Below, one piece after another: positions 1 through 5,742 of a DNA stretch of 5,742 nucleotides. The DNA comes from an uncultured Chlorobiales bacterium. GTDB taxonomy: Bacteria > Bacteroidota > Chlorobiia > Chlorobiales > Chlorobiaceae. Within the stretch, counting starts at the first letter, position 1, and every line of letters starts with the position of its first letter. The notes below the pieces were generated by a model that saw only the letters and a list, made by a program, of their open reading frames with translations, had not been told where the DNA came from and did no database searches. Location: positions 1 to 5,742 of the forward strand of contig CAIUQW010000013.1 in the NCBI GenBank assembly GCA_903901395.1. The letters run 5' to 3'. The translations under genes and the position numbers were made by a program.

Positions 1-835
1 AGGTGGAGCTGGTCAGCCCCGCCGCGCCCATGTCCTGCAAGCCGACCACCGCGCCGGTGGCAATCGCTTCGAGCGTCGCTTCGAGCAGGAGCTTCTCGGC
101 GAAGGGATCGCCCACCTGCACGCTCGGGCGTTTGTCTTCCGACGCCTCGCTGAGGTCTTCCGAAGCGAAGGTCGCGCCGTGGATGCCGTCGCGTCCGGTC
201 GATGAACCGACGATCAGCACCGGATTGCCTTTGCCCTTGGCCGTGGCGCTCACGGTTTTGTGATGTTCCACGAGGCCGACCGACATGGCGTTGACCAGTG
301 GGTTGCCGGTGTAGCAATCCTCAAAGTAGATTTCGCCGCCGACGGTCGGTACGCCGAAGGAGTTGCCGTAATCGCCGATGCCGCGGACCACACCGTCCAC
401 GAGATAGCGCACGCGCGGGTCGCGCGGCGAGCCGAAGCGCAGCGAGTCGAGCGAGGCCACGGGGCGCGCGCCCATCGTGAAAATGTCGCGGTGGATGCCG
501 CCGACGCCGGTCGCCGCACCCTGGTAAGGCTCGACCGCCGACGGGTGGTTGTGCGACTCTATCTTGAAGGCCACGGCGAGGTTATCGCCAATATCGACGA
601 GCCCCGCGTTCTCCTCGCCCGCCTGCGTGAGCAGCGAAGCGCCGTCGCGCGGCAGAGTCTTGAGCACGGCGATGGAGTTCTTGTAGCTGCAATGCTCGGA
701 CCACATCACCGAGTAGATGCCCAGCTCGGTAAAGCTCGGCGTCCGCCCGAGTACGTCACATATCTTGGCGTATTCATCTTCGTTCAGCCCATGCTCCTGG
801 GCCAGCTTCAGGTTCACTTCAGGTTCGGTGCTCAT
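1..835 (-). CDS. purL: Phosphoribosylformylglycinamidine synthase subunit PurL, N-terminal part (cut by left window edge)
   Basis: PurL is the ATP-dependent synthetase of the fourth step of de novo purine synthesis. It converts FGAR plus ammonia to FGAM in the cytosol, the ammonia coming from glutaminase PurQ with the help of PurS. The frame opens at an ATG on the minus strand (complement of 833-835) and stays open for 278 codons to the window edge. Family motifs appear in order: SEHCSYKNS at residues 47-54, with His48 matching the conserved catalytic histidine; the [21 protein letters not shown] region at 93-113; [14 protein letters not shown] at 122-135; [12 protein letters not shown] at 161-172; and [11 protein letters not shown] at 267-277. 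The absence of a long N-terminal extension indicates the small PurL of the PurLQS type; such proteins usually have 720-760 residues, so about 37% is present. No clear Shine-Dalgarno precedes the ATG. It lies 161 nt downstream of secA on the same strand. Identity is very secure; purQ and purS are not visible. Confidence 0.97.
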   Translation of the reverse strand, partial: MSTEPEVNLKLAQEHGLNEDEYAKICDVLGRTPSFTELGIYSVMWSEHCSYKNSIAVLKTLPRDGASLLTQAGEENAGLVDIGDNLAVAFKIESHNHPSAVEPYQGAATGVGGIHRDIFTMGARPVASLDSLRFGSPRDPRVRYLVDGVVRGIGDYGNSFGVPTVGGEIYFEDCYTGNPLVNAMSVGLVEHHKTVSATAKGKGNPVLIVGSSTGRDGIHGATFASEDLSEASEDKRPSVQVGDPFAEKLLLEATLEAIATGAVVGLQDMGAAGLTSST

Positions 836-851
836 GGCAATAGCTTTTTAT

Positions 852-896
852 AGGTCGAATAGGTCTTATAAGTCTTATCGGACGTATAGGTCGAAC
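852..896. repeat. Degenerate 9-bp tandem repeat array (5 units)
   Basis: Five consecutive 9-bp units can be read on the plus strand: AGGTCGAAT, AGGTCTTAT, AAGTCTTAT, CGGACGTAT and AGGTCGAAC, followed by a further AGG. The outer copies make a 15-bp near-identical direct repeat (849-863 versus 885-899, 14 of 15 matching). The array ends about 17 nt upstream of the purL start. Read on the purL strand, most units carry a TAT core, and TATAAA occurs at 852-847, so the array may overlap the purL promoter. I recall similar AGGTC/TAT repeats in Chlorobi intergenic regions, but have not checked this. Its function is unknown. Confidence 0.75.
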
Positions 897-934
897 AGGA
901 TTAAGAATTCAAACCCGGATTGTCAGGGATTTTT

Positions 935-961
935 GTCCACCAAGTCCACAACGTCCACAAA
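935..961. repeat. Second 9-bp tandem repeat, GTCCACMAM x 3
   Basis: Three adjacent 9-bp units, GTCCACCAA, GTCCACAAC and GTCCACAAA, share an invariant GTCCAC core. On the secA/purL transcript strand they read as repeated GTGGAC with short purine/T-rich spacers. The period matches the neighbouring 852-896 array, but the unit sequence is different. The block directly abuts the stem-loop that follows secA. It is noncoding and its function is unknown. Confidence 0.75.
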
Positions 962-962
962 T

Positions 963-994
963 CGTAGCGGGCGGGCACAAGACCCGCCCCTACG
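963..994 (-). repeat. GC-rich stem-loop just after secA (REP-like; possible weak terminator or mRNA 3' stabiliser)
   Basis: CGTAG (963-967) pairs with CTACG (990-994), and GGGCGGG (969-975) pairs with CCCGCCC (983-989), with C968 bulged and a 7-nt loop. This gives a 12-bp GC-rich stem starting two bases past the secA stop codon. No U-run follows on the secA strand (ATTTGTGGAC comes next), so it is not a canonical intrinsic terminator. GTAGGGGCGGGT-type stem-loops are common dispersed repeats in many bacterial genomes, so a REP-like element is the most economical reading. It could still protect the secA mRNA end or reduce read-through into purL. Confidence 0.6.
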
Positions 995-996
995 GG

Positions 997-3900
997 TTAT
1001 TCATTCGCGCCGCAGCAGTTTTTGTATTTCTTGCCGCTGCCGCAAGGACAGTCGTCGTTACGGCCTGGTTTTTTCTCGACTCGCACCGGCTGCTGAAGCA
1101 CGATTTCGTCGCCGGGCATCGAGAAGGTGGCGTCAATGGCTCCATCGGCAGCGATTTCGTAGACGCTTTCCGCTTCGGCGTGCTGTGCCACGAGCCGCTC
1201 CTGCCGCACGGCCTGGCGGCGCTGGCGGGCTTCGATCTCCTCCGACTCCTCCTGGGAGATCGGGAAGAGCTTGAATGCCACCGACAGGGTTTCATGCTCG
1301 ATTTCCCGCAACAGCTCGACGAACATCTTGTACGCCTCCTGCTTGTATTCGAGCAGCGGATCCTTCTGGCCGTAAGCGCGGAGGTTGATGCCCTCGCGCA
1401 GTCCGTCGATCTCGCGCAGGTGCTCGCGCCACTTCTGGTCGATCACCGAGAGCACGGCGTATTTTTCGATCTGCTGCATGAATTCGTCAGGCAGCGAATT
1501 TTCTTTCCGGTGGTAGAACTCGCTGGCGGTTTTATAGAGCGCTTCGGCGGTCTGCTCGAACGGTTCGCGCTCGAAAGCAGATGCCTCCGTCCGGAAATCG
1601 ACTGACAATTCACGCAGCACCTGCTCCTCCAGCCCCGCCGGATCGTTGGCGTCATGGAACTTCTTGACCACGGTCTGGCAGTAGTCCTGCAACAGATCCA
1701 TCAGGTCGTTCTTCAGACGCGCCATCTTGAGCGCCTTGCGGCGGCGGGTGTAGACCACCTCGCGCTGCTGGTTCATCACATCGTCATATTCGAGCAGGCG
1801 CTTGCGGATCGCGAAGTTCTGCTCCTCCACCTTCTTCTGCGCACGCTCGATTGACTTGGTGATCATCGAGTGCTCGATCACGTCGCCCTCCTCGTGGCCC
1901 AAGCGGTCCATGACGGCGATGACGCGATCCGAGCCGAACAGACGCATCAGCTCGTCTTCGAGCGAGACGTAGAAGATCGATTCACCGGGATCGCCCTGGC
2001 GTCCGGCGCGTCCGCGAAGCTGGCGGTCGATGCGCCGCGCCTCGTGGCGTTCCGAGCCGAGAATGAAGAGGCCGCCCATCTCGCGCACTCCCGCGCCGAG
2101 CTTGATATCAGTACCACGTCCGGCCATGTTGGTGGCAATCGTGACCGCGCCCTTCTGCCCGGCCATCGCGACGATGTCCGCCTCGCGGGCGTGCTGCTTG
2201 GCGTTGAGCACGTTGTGCTGGATGCGCTTGGCACGCAGCATCCTCGACAGCGTCTCCGAAACCTCGACGCTTGCCGTGCCAACCAGCACCGGCTGGCCCT
2301 TGTCGATCAGCTCCTGCACCTTGTTGACGATGGCATTATACTTCTCGCGGCGTGTTTTGTAGACCAGGTCGTCCAGGTCGCGGCGGGAGATCGGGCGATT
2401 GGTCGGAATCACCACTACGTCAAGCTTGTAGATTTCAAAGAACTCCGACGCCTCGGTCTCAGCCGTACCGGTCATGCCGGCCAGTTTGCTGTAGAGGCGG
2501 AAGTAGTTCTGGATGGTGATCGTGGCCATCGTCTGGGTTTCGCCCTCGATCTTGACGTTTTCCTTGGCCTCGATCGCCTGATGCAGACCGTCGCTGTAAC
2601 GGCGTCCGGCAAGCACGCGGCCCGTGAACTCGTCAACGATCATCACCTGGCCCTCCTGCACGACGTATTCGTCATCCTTTGCAAAGAGTGTGTATGCCTT
2701 GAGGAGCTGACCGATGGTGTGCAGACTGTCCGAGCGCTCGGAGTAGAGGCGGTACACCTCGTCTTTTTTGCGAACCTTGTCAGTCGGCTGGAGACTCTTG
2801 TCCGCCTCGATGGCCGCGATTTCGCTGCCCACGTCCGGCAGGAGGAAGAGATCCTGATCCTGATGGCTCAGTTTGCTCAGGAACTCGCGCCCCTTCTCGG
2901 TGAGGTCGATGGTGTTGGCTTTTTCGTCAACGGCGTAGAAAAGTTCGTCGTCCACCTCGTGCATCCGGGCGGAGTTGTCCTTGAGATACTCGTTTTCGAC
3001 CGACTGGATGAGCTTGCCGACGCCCGACTGCGAGAGCATCTTGATGAAGCGATTGTTTTTCGGCTGGCCTCGTTTGACGCGAAGCAGCGCCAGACCTGCA
3101 TCGAAATCGGTCGGCTTCTCCTTCATGATTTTTTCGGCCTGACCAAGCAGCGAGGCGACCAGATTCTGCTGCGACCGGACGAGCTGCTCGATCCAGGGCT
3201 TGATTTCGCGGAACTTGGTGTCGGTATCGGAGTTTGGCACCGGGCCGGAGATGATCAGTGGCGTGCGGGCCTCGTCGATGAGTACGCTGTCCACCTCGTC
3301 AACGATGGCGAAGTAGAAGTCGCGCTGCACCATTTCAGCCTCGGTGTTCGCCATGTTGTCGCGCAGGTAGTCGAAACCGAACTCGCTGTTGGTGCCCCAG
3401 GTGATGTCGCAAAGGTACTCGTCGCGCCGCTGGTTTGAGTAGAGGCCTGCGAGAATTACGCCAGTTGAGAGACCATGATAGGCGTAGAGCGGACGCATCC
3501 ACTCCATGTCGCGTTGAGCCAGATATTCGTTGACCGTCACCACATGCACGCCGCGTCCGGTCAGCGCGTTCAGAAAGACCGGCAGCGTCGAAACCAGCGT
3601 TTTACCCTCGCCGGTTGCCATCTCAGCGATCTTGCCCTGATGCAGCACGATGCCGCCGATGAGCTGCACGTCGTAGGGAACCATGTCCCAGACCATCTCG
3701 CGCCCCATCACCGTGTAGGTGTGATTCTTCAGGCGTCGGCAGGTCTCCTTGACCAGCGCGAAGGTTTCGGGAAGCACCTCGTCGAGAATGGCCGCCGTTG
3801 CCTCTTCGTACTCCTGCCGGAGCTGTTCGAGCTGGCTGTTCAGCTTCTCGCTCTCCTCGTGGCCGATGTCTGGACGGTCGAGCTTGTGCTCGGTTTCTTT

Positions 3901-4092
3901 TATCTGCGTCTCGAACGGGATGAGCCTGTCACGCACCTTTTTGCGCAGCTCCACTCCCTTGCCGCGGAACGCCTCGTCCGTCAGTGCGTTGAGTGTACCG
4001 TAAATCTCATTGATTCTATCGACGAGCGGCTGGATTTTCTTGATGTCTTTTTCGTGCTTTGAACCAAAAATCTTTGCAAAAATTTTGAGCAT
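997..4092 (-). CDS. secA: Preprotein translocase ATPase SecA
   Basis: SecA is the ATPase motor that pushes unfolded preproteins through SecYEG; it acts in the cytosol and at the inner membrane. The chosen ATG gives 1031 residues starting [12 protein letters not shown], a typical SecA N-terminus, with AAGGG four bases upstream. The frame continues 87 codons further upstream, but that stretch is low-quality sequence without SecA character. Visible motifs are Walker A ATGEGKT (159-165), Walker B DEVD (265-268), VDEFTGR (486-492), GMTGTA (539-544), NMAGRGTDI (655-663) and the helicase motif [11 protein letters not shown] (693-703). The C-terminal zinc site has C1015, C1017, C1026 and C1027 (CxCx8CC), the SecB/lipid-binding tail form. 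It is longer than the 901-residue E. coli protein because of a charged, probably helical insertion near 60-110 and a second one near 305-385 in the preprotein cross-linking region. Both are usual for Bacteroidetes/Chlorobi SecA. No frameshift or lost catalytic residue is seen. Confidence 0.99.
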   Translation of the reverse strand: MLKIFAKIFGSKHEKDIKKIQPLVDRINEIYGTLNALTDEAFRGKGVELRKKVRDRLIPFETQIKETEHKLDRPDIGHEESEKLNSQLEQLRQEYEEATAAILDEVLPETFALVKETCRRLKNHTYTVMGREMVWDMVPYDVQLIGGIVLHQGKIAEMATGEGKTLVSTLPVFLNALTGRGVHVVTVNEYLAQRDMEWMRPLYAYHGLSTGVILAGLYSNQRRDEYLCDITWGTNSEFGFDYLRDNMANTEAEMVQRDFYFAIVDEVDSVLIDEARTPLIISGPVPNSDTDTKFREIKPWIEQLVRSQQNLVASLLGQAEKIMKEKPTDFDAGLALLRVKRGQPKNNRFIKMLSQSGVGKLIQSVENEYLKDNSARMHEVDDELFYAVDEKANTIDLTEKGREFLSKLSHQDQDLFLLPDVGSEIAAIEADKSLQPTDKVRKKDEVYRLYSERSDSLHTIGQLLKAYTLFAKDDEYVVQEGQVMIVDEFTGRVLAGRRYSDGLHQAIEAKENVKIEGETQTMATITIQNYFRLYSKLAGMTGTAETEASEFFEIYKLDVVVIPTNRPISRRDLDDLVYKTRREKYNAIVNKVQELIDKGQPVLVGTASVEVSETLSRMLRAKRIQHNVLNAKQHAREADIVAMAGQKGAVTIATNMAGRGTDIKLGAGVREMGGLFILGSERHEARRIDRQLRGRAGRQGDPGESIFYVSLEDELMRLFGSDRVIAVMDRLGHEEGDVIEHSMITKSIERAQKKVEEQNFAIRKRLLEYDDVMNQQREVVYTRRRKALKMARLKNDLMDLLQDYCQTVVKKFHDANDPAGLEEQVLRELSVDFRTEASAFEREPFEQTAEALYKTASEFYHRKENSLPDEFMQQIEKYAVLSVIDQKWREHLREIDGLREGINLRAYGQKDPLLEYKQEAYKMFVELLREIEHETLSVAFKLFPISQEESEEIEARQRRQAVRQERLVAQHAEAESVYEIAADGAIDATFSMPGDEIVLQQPVRVEKKPGRNDDCPCGSGKKYKNCCGANE

Positions 4093-4096
4093 GTAA

Positions 4097-4101
4097 CCCT
4101 T
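4097..4101 (-). promoter_or_regulatory. Shine-Dalgarno-like site of secA
   Basis: AAGGG on the minus strand ends four bases before the ATG at 4092. It is a modest match, but it supports this start over the far upstream in-frame ATG at 4353, as does the recognisable SecA N-terminus beginning here. Confidence 0.55.
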
Positions 4102-4216
4102 GATTTCTCTGTGTTTCGTAACGGTTGCGGCGGTATGAGACGCACTTTCCAATGAGCCATAAAGTACCGAATTTACCACGCTGAAAAAACAACCGCCGAA
4201 AAAAACATGATTTCCA

Positions 4217-4247
4217 CGCGAAGCCCATTGTTCAGCGCTTCGCGCTG
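4217..4247 (-). other. Two mutually exclusive hairpins upstream of secA
   Basis: One stem is CAGCGC (4233-4238) with GCGCTG (4242-4247), which on the secA strand closes a GAA triloop and contains the unusually stable GCGAAGC mini-hairpin sequence. The other is CGCGAAGC (4217-4224) with GCTTCGCG (4237-4244), an 8-bp stem with a 12-nt loop. They share bases 4237-4244, so only one can form at a time. They lie 125-155 nt upstream of the secA start, with no U-run after either. Whether they are transcribed is unknown, since I found no convincing secA promoter. Confidence 0.45.
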
Positions 4248-4262
4248 CGAGAATTGGCGAAT

Positions 4263-4301
4263 GTGTCTTCAGACAGATCCGACTGATCTGTCCGAAGACG
4301 C
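4263..4301. promoter_or_regulatory. Long inverted repeat in the divergent intergenic region (possible operator)
   Basis: GTCTTCAGACAGATC (4265-4279) and GATCTGTCCGAAGAC (4285-4299) are inverted copies with 14 of 15 pairs and a 5-nt spacer CGACT; the only mismatch is A4271 with C4293. A G-C pair (4263 with 4301) and a T-G wobble extend it. No T-run follows on either strand, which argues against an intrinsic terminator. It lies just upstream of the candidate rightward promoter, so a dimeric-regulator operator or a dispersed palindromic repeat are both possible. The structure is certain; its role is inferred. Confidence 0.55.
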
Positions 4302-4307
4302 GGAACC

Positions 4308-4336
4308 ATGAAAGCAAACAGCATTTGCGGTATATT
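4308..4336 (+). promoter_or_regulatory. Candidate sigma70-type promoter for the rightward genes
   Basis: ATGAAA (4308-4313, 4 of 6 to TTGACA) is separated by exactly 17 bp from TATATT (4331-4336, 5 of 6 to TATAAT). Transcription would begin near 4343, giving a leader of about 22 nt before the ATG at 4365. If real, the ATG at 4308 belongs to the -35 element and is not a start codon. The evidence is consensus matching only. Confidence 0.35.
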
Positions 4337-4364
4337 GCTCTCAAACCGATCATGCTCGATTTTC

Positions 4365-4838
4365 ATGGCGATGACAACCATGCAACTTCTTCGCACGCTG
4401 CTTCTGGCGTTTTTTCTGATGGTGGCAGGTATCGCCGTCACGGCTCCGCTGCAAGTCTACGCGGCTCAGGGCATATCGCAGAATCTCCATACGCCTCCAT
4501 CGGGCAGCGCGGAGCGCAAGGCGATTCTCGACGCCATGCGCATGAAAATAAAGGAGTTGCACGACCTCGACGTGGTGTTTGCCGTCAGGACGATACATGT
4601 CAGCGGCGGATGGGCGTGGGTGCATGCCTTGCCGCGTTCGAAGGATGGACGCTTCTCCTGCGAGGATTTTTACGCGCTTTTGCGCAAGGCGAAAGGGGAG
4701 TGGAGGATTGCTGAAATTCCCTGCACGGAGCCGGACAATCCCGATTGCATCGAGAGTTCCGGCTACTTCAGGAGGCTCGTCCGCCGTTTTCCCGGTGTGC
4801 CTGTGTGCCTTTTTCCCGAAGGCGATTCCGTACGCTGA
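4365..4838 (+). CDS. Exported protein of unknown function with N-terminal signal peptide
   Basis: The product is a 157-residue protein with a clear Sec signal peptide. A short n-region with Arg10 is followed by a hydrophobic core (residues 11-28) and a VYA|AQG cleavage site after residue 33, leaving about 124 residues in the periplasm. The mature part has a pattern I recognise from small uncharacterised exported proteins: ERKAILDAMR (50-59), VVFAVRTIHVSGGWAWVHALP (70-90), an ALLRKAKGEWRI segment (104-115), and an aromatic/FP-containing tail near 134-151. It has four mature cysteines (99, 120, 128, 148), so disulfides are possible. No catalytic motif is visible. ATGs at 4308, 4365, 4371 and 4380 are all in frame. 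I prefer 4365-4380 because they place the signal peptide at the N-terminus and fit the candidate promoter; none has a strong Shine-Dalgarno. The DUF1648-type gene follows after 54 nt without a terminator. Confidence 0.75.
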   Translation: MAMTTMQLLRTLLLAFFLMVAGIAVTAPLQVYAAQGISQNLHTPPSGSAERKAILDAMRMKIKELHDLDVVFAVRTIHVSGGWAWVHALPRSKDGRFSCEDFYALLRKAKGEWRIAEIPCTEPDNPDCIESSGYFRRLVRRFPGVPVCLFPEGDSVR

Positions 4839-4880
4839 GAAGTATTTTTGTTCGATCCGGCATTTCAATCACTCTGCAAA

Positions 4881-4888
4881 AAGAAAGG
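4881..4888 (+). promoter_or_regulatory. Ribosome binding site deciding the start of the DUF1648-type gene
   Basis: AAGAAAGG ends four bases before the ATG at 4893. It favours this start over the in-frame TTG at 4848, which has no such site and would add 15 residues ahead of the first membrane helix. Confidence 0.55.
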
Positions 4889-4892
4889 TTCG

Positions 4893-5402
4893 ATGACGCC
4901 GAAACAGCATAATCATCCCTTTGCCATGGCGCTCTTCTCGTTGCTCAGCGCTCTCCTGGTGGGGCATGCCATCTACCACTATCTCATTCTGCCCAAAAGG
5001 GTTGCCACCCATTTCGGCATTTCGGGCGAACCTGATGCCTGGGGACCGAAAACGGTTTTTTTTCTCTGGTACCTCATCATCAGCGCGATTCTGTCGGGGC
5101 TTGTCATGGTGGTGAACCATTCCCTGAAACCGGGCAAGCTTGTGTGGCTGAACATTCCCGACAAGAATTACTGGCTTGCGCCGGAACGGATTCACGCCAC
5201 GTTGAAGTACGTCAGGAGCAGTATGCTGCTCTTCGGTTCGGGAACCCTGCTCTTCATGCTCGATTTTTTCAATCAGTCGTTTCAGGTCTCGCTTGGAAAC
5301 AGCTCGAAGCTCGATCATCCCTTGATCACACTTGTCGTTTATCTCTTTTTCTGCGTTTTATTGACAGCAGCGTTTTTCCGTCGCTTCAGAAGGAATGGGT
5401 GA
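4893..5402 (+). CDS. DUF1648-type multi-spanning inner membrane protein
   Basis: This is a 169-residue hydrophobic protein with about four predicted membrane helices, roughly residues 11-32, 54-75, 109-126 and 143-162, and a basic C-terminus (RRFRRNG). Directly after helix 1, LPKRVATHFGISGEPDAWGPK (33-53) matches the DUF1648 signature of the form LP..va.HF...G.pd.w..K. The NIPDKNYWLAPER stretch (87-99) is also typical of such proteins. DUF1648 occurs in SdpI-like immunity proteins and many uncharacterised membrane proteins; here there is no toxin neighbour, so an immunity role is unsupported. The start at 4893 is chosen on its AAGAAAGG site. It follows the exported unknown by 54 nt and is probably in the same transcript. 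Family assignment is fairly secure; the function is unknown. Confidence 0.85.
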   Translation: MTPKQHNHPFAMALFSLLSALLVGHAIYHYLILPKRVATHFGISGEPDAWGPKTVFFLWYLIISAILSGLVMVVNHSLKPGKLVWLNIPDKNYWLAPERIHATLKYVRSSMLLFGSGTLLFMLDFFNQSFQVSLGNSSKLDHPLITLVVYLFFCVLLTAAFFRRFRRNG

Positions 5403-5518
5403 GTCACGAGACGTTCTGCGTGATCGAATTGCTCACGATGGCTCGAAACCGTCATTTCGTGACGCCCATATTTTTCTCATACCGTCAGCCAATTGGCGGC
5501 AAAAGAAGTACATCGATT
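5403..5518. other. Intergenic region with nested inverted repeats
   Basis: This 116-nt gap holds GTCACGA (5403-5409) paired with TCGTGAC (5457-5463), CGTGA/TCACG (5419-5423 with 5433-5437), CGAAA/TTTCG (5444-5448 with 5455-5459, overlapping the outer arm), and the perfect palindrome GCCAATTGGC (5488-5497). A five-T run at 5471-5475 follows the outer stem by seven bases. It could be a poor terminator for the upstream pair plus a regulatory site for the downstream gene, but each stem is short. I found no convincing promoter hexamers. AGAAG (5504-5508) is a weak ribosome binding site for the ATG at 5519. Confidence 0.3.
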
Positions 5519-5742
5519 ATGAAATTGTATGATGCAGTGATTTCTGGAGCCGGTCCGGCAGGATGTTCGGCGGCTTTGACTCTCGCTCAAAAGGGACACA
5601 GCGTTTTGCTTATCGACAAGGCGCGGTTTCCACGCGAGAAGATTTGCGGCGATGGCGTGACGGCGGCTTCGACGGCGCTGCTCGAAGAGATGGGGGTGCT
5701 GGAGCAGCTTCGTCAGCGCCCCGGCAGCCTGAAGCTGTTCAA
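5519..5742 (+). CDS. FAD-dependent oxidoreductase, geranylgeranyl reductase family, N-terminal part (cut by right window edge)
   Basis: Seventy-four codons are visible. The start MKLYDAVISGAGPAGCSAA contains the Rossmann FAD-binding GxGxxG motif (GAGPAG, residues 10-15). An acidic residue ends the second strand (LLIDKARF, Asp near 35), and FPREKICGDGVT follows. The FPReKxCGdG signature is characteristic of the geranylgeranyl reductase family of flavoenzymes. These reduce prenyl double bonds in (bacterio)chlorophyll tails, menaquinone or archaeal lipids. In a green sulfur bacterium, candidates include BchP-like phytyl-chain reduction or modification of menaquinone or chlorobiumquinone side chains. 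The first 74 residues cannot distinguish these, so no gene symbol is given. The ATG is preceded by AGAAG at about ten bases. No pigment gene is seen next to it in the window. Family call is firm; substrate is open. Confidence 0.88.
   Translation, partial: MKLYDAVISGAGPAGCSAALTLAQKGHSVLLIDKARFPREKICGDGVTAASTALLEEMGVLEQLRQRPGSLKLF

Noticed and set aside
260..853. A 197-codon open frame on the plus strand
   Set aside because: It is antisense to purL and runs on into the intergenic repeats; its composition is that of a reverse-strand shadow.
963..994. Canonical rho-independent terminator after secA
   Set aside because: The stem is strong, but no U-run follows on the secA strand, so it is described as a REP-like stem-loop instead.
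717..1274. A 185-codon plus-strand frame with short peptide repeats (RSNRSYKSYRTYRSNR)
   Set aside because: The peptide repeats only reflect the 9-bp DNA arrays (three codons per unit). The rest is antisense to purL and secA.
1870..3438. A 522-codon open frame on the plus strand
   Set aside because: It lies entirely antisense to secA, whose motifs are unmistakable. Its product is a Val/Leu/Ala/Asp/His-rich sequence typical of the complement of a GC-rich gene and shows no domain.
4016..4228. A 70-codon minus-strand frame as a SecM-like leader peptide
   Set aside because: It has no ribosome binding site, no convincing signal sequence and no arrest motif, and it overlaps secA out of frame. It is mentioned only as part of the leader-hairpin hypothesis.
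4093..4353. An 87-residue N-terminal extension of SecA from the ATG at 4353
   Set aside because: The extension has no SecA character and crosses the inverted repeat and hairpins. The standard SecA N-terminus and a ribosome binding site are at 4092.
4350..4868. A 172-codon minus-strand frame opposite the exported protein gene
   Set aside because: The plus strand has a clear signal peptide and a coherent mature domain; the minus frame has no recognisable features.
4848..4892. TTG start for the DUF1648-type protein
   Set aside because: There is no ribosome binding site at 4848, while the ATG at 4893 has AAGAAAGG four bases upstream and places the first membrane helix near the N-terminus.

Overview
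The window looks like chromosomal housekeeping DNA from a green sulfur bacterium (Chlorobi, probably Chlorobaculum or a close relative). This rests on my recognition of the SecA and PurL sequence style, including a roughly 1030-residue SecA with the long insertions typical of the Bacteroidetes/Chlorobi group. Supporting signs are a moderately high G+C content, weak Shine-Dalgarno sequences, and short 9-bp-period intergenic repeats of a kind I associate with these genomes. The genus is an inference; no search was run. I see no mobile element, tRNA, rRNA, CRISPR array or phage gene.

Layout. Positions 1-835 (minus) hold the first 278 codons of purL, a purine biosynthesis gene that runs off the left edge. 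Positions 836-996 form a 161-nt gap packed with three short repetitive elements: a degenerate five-unit array of 9-bp repeats, a three-unit array of another 9-bp repeat, and a GC-rich stem-loop starting two bases after the secA stop. Positions 997-4092 (minus) hold complete secA, the preprotein translocase ATPase. secA is upstream of purL on the same strand, so the two may share a transcript unless the repeat-filled gap separates them.

Positions 4093-4364 are a divergent intergenic region. It holds two mutually exclusive small hairpins upstream of secA, a nearly perfect 15-bp inverted repeat, and a plausible sigma70-type promoter for the rightward genes. Positions 4365-4838 (plus) encode a small exported protein of unknown function. 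It is followed after 54 nt by 4893-5402 (plus), a four-helix membrane protein with a DUF1648-type motif; the two are probably co-transcribed. After a 116-nt gap rich in small inverted repeats, 5519-5742 (plus) is the start of an FAD-dependent oxidoreductase of the geranylgeranyl reductase family, cut by the right edge.

The genes do not form one pathway. secA drives protein export, and the exported unknown is a possible Sec client, but purL and the oxidoreductase belong to unrelated metabolism. I find no convincing new multi-gene system. The non-ordinary content is the intergenic structure: the 9-bp arrays and stem-loop between secA and purL, and the hairpins between secA and the rightward genes.
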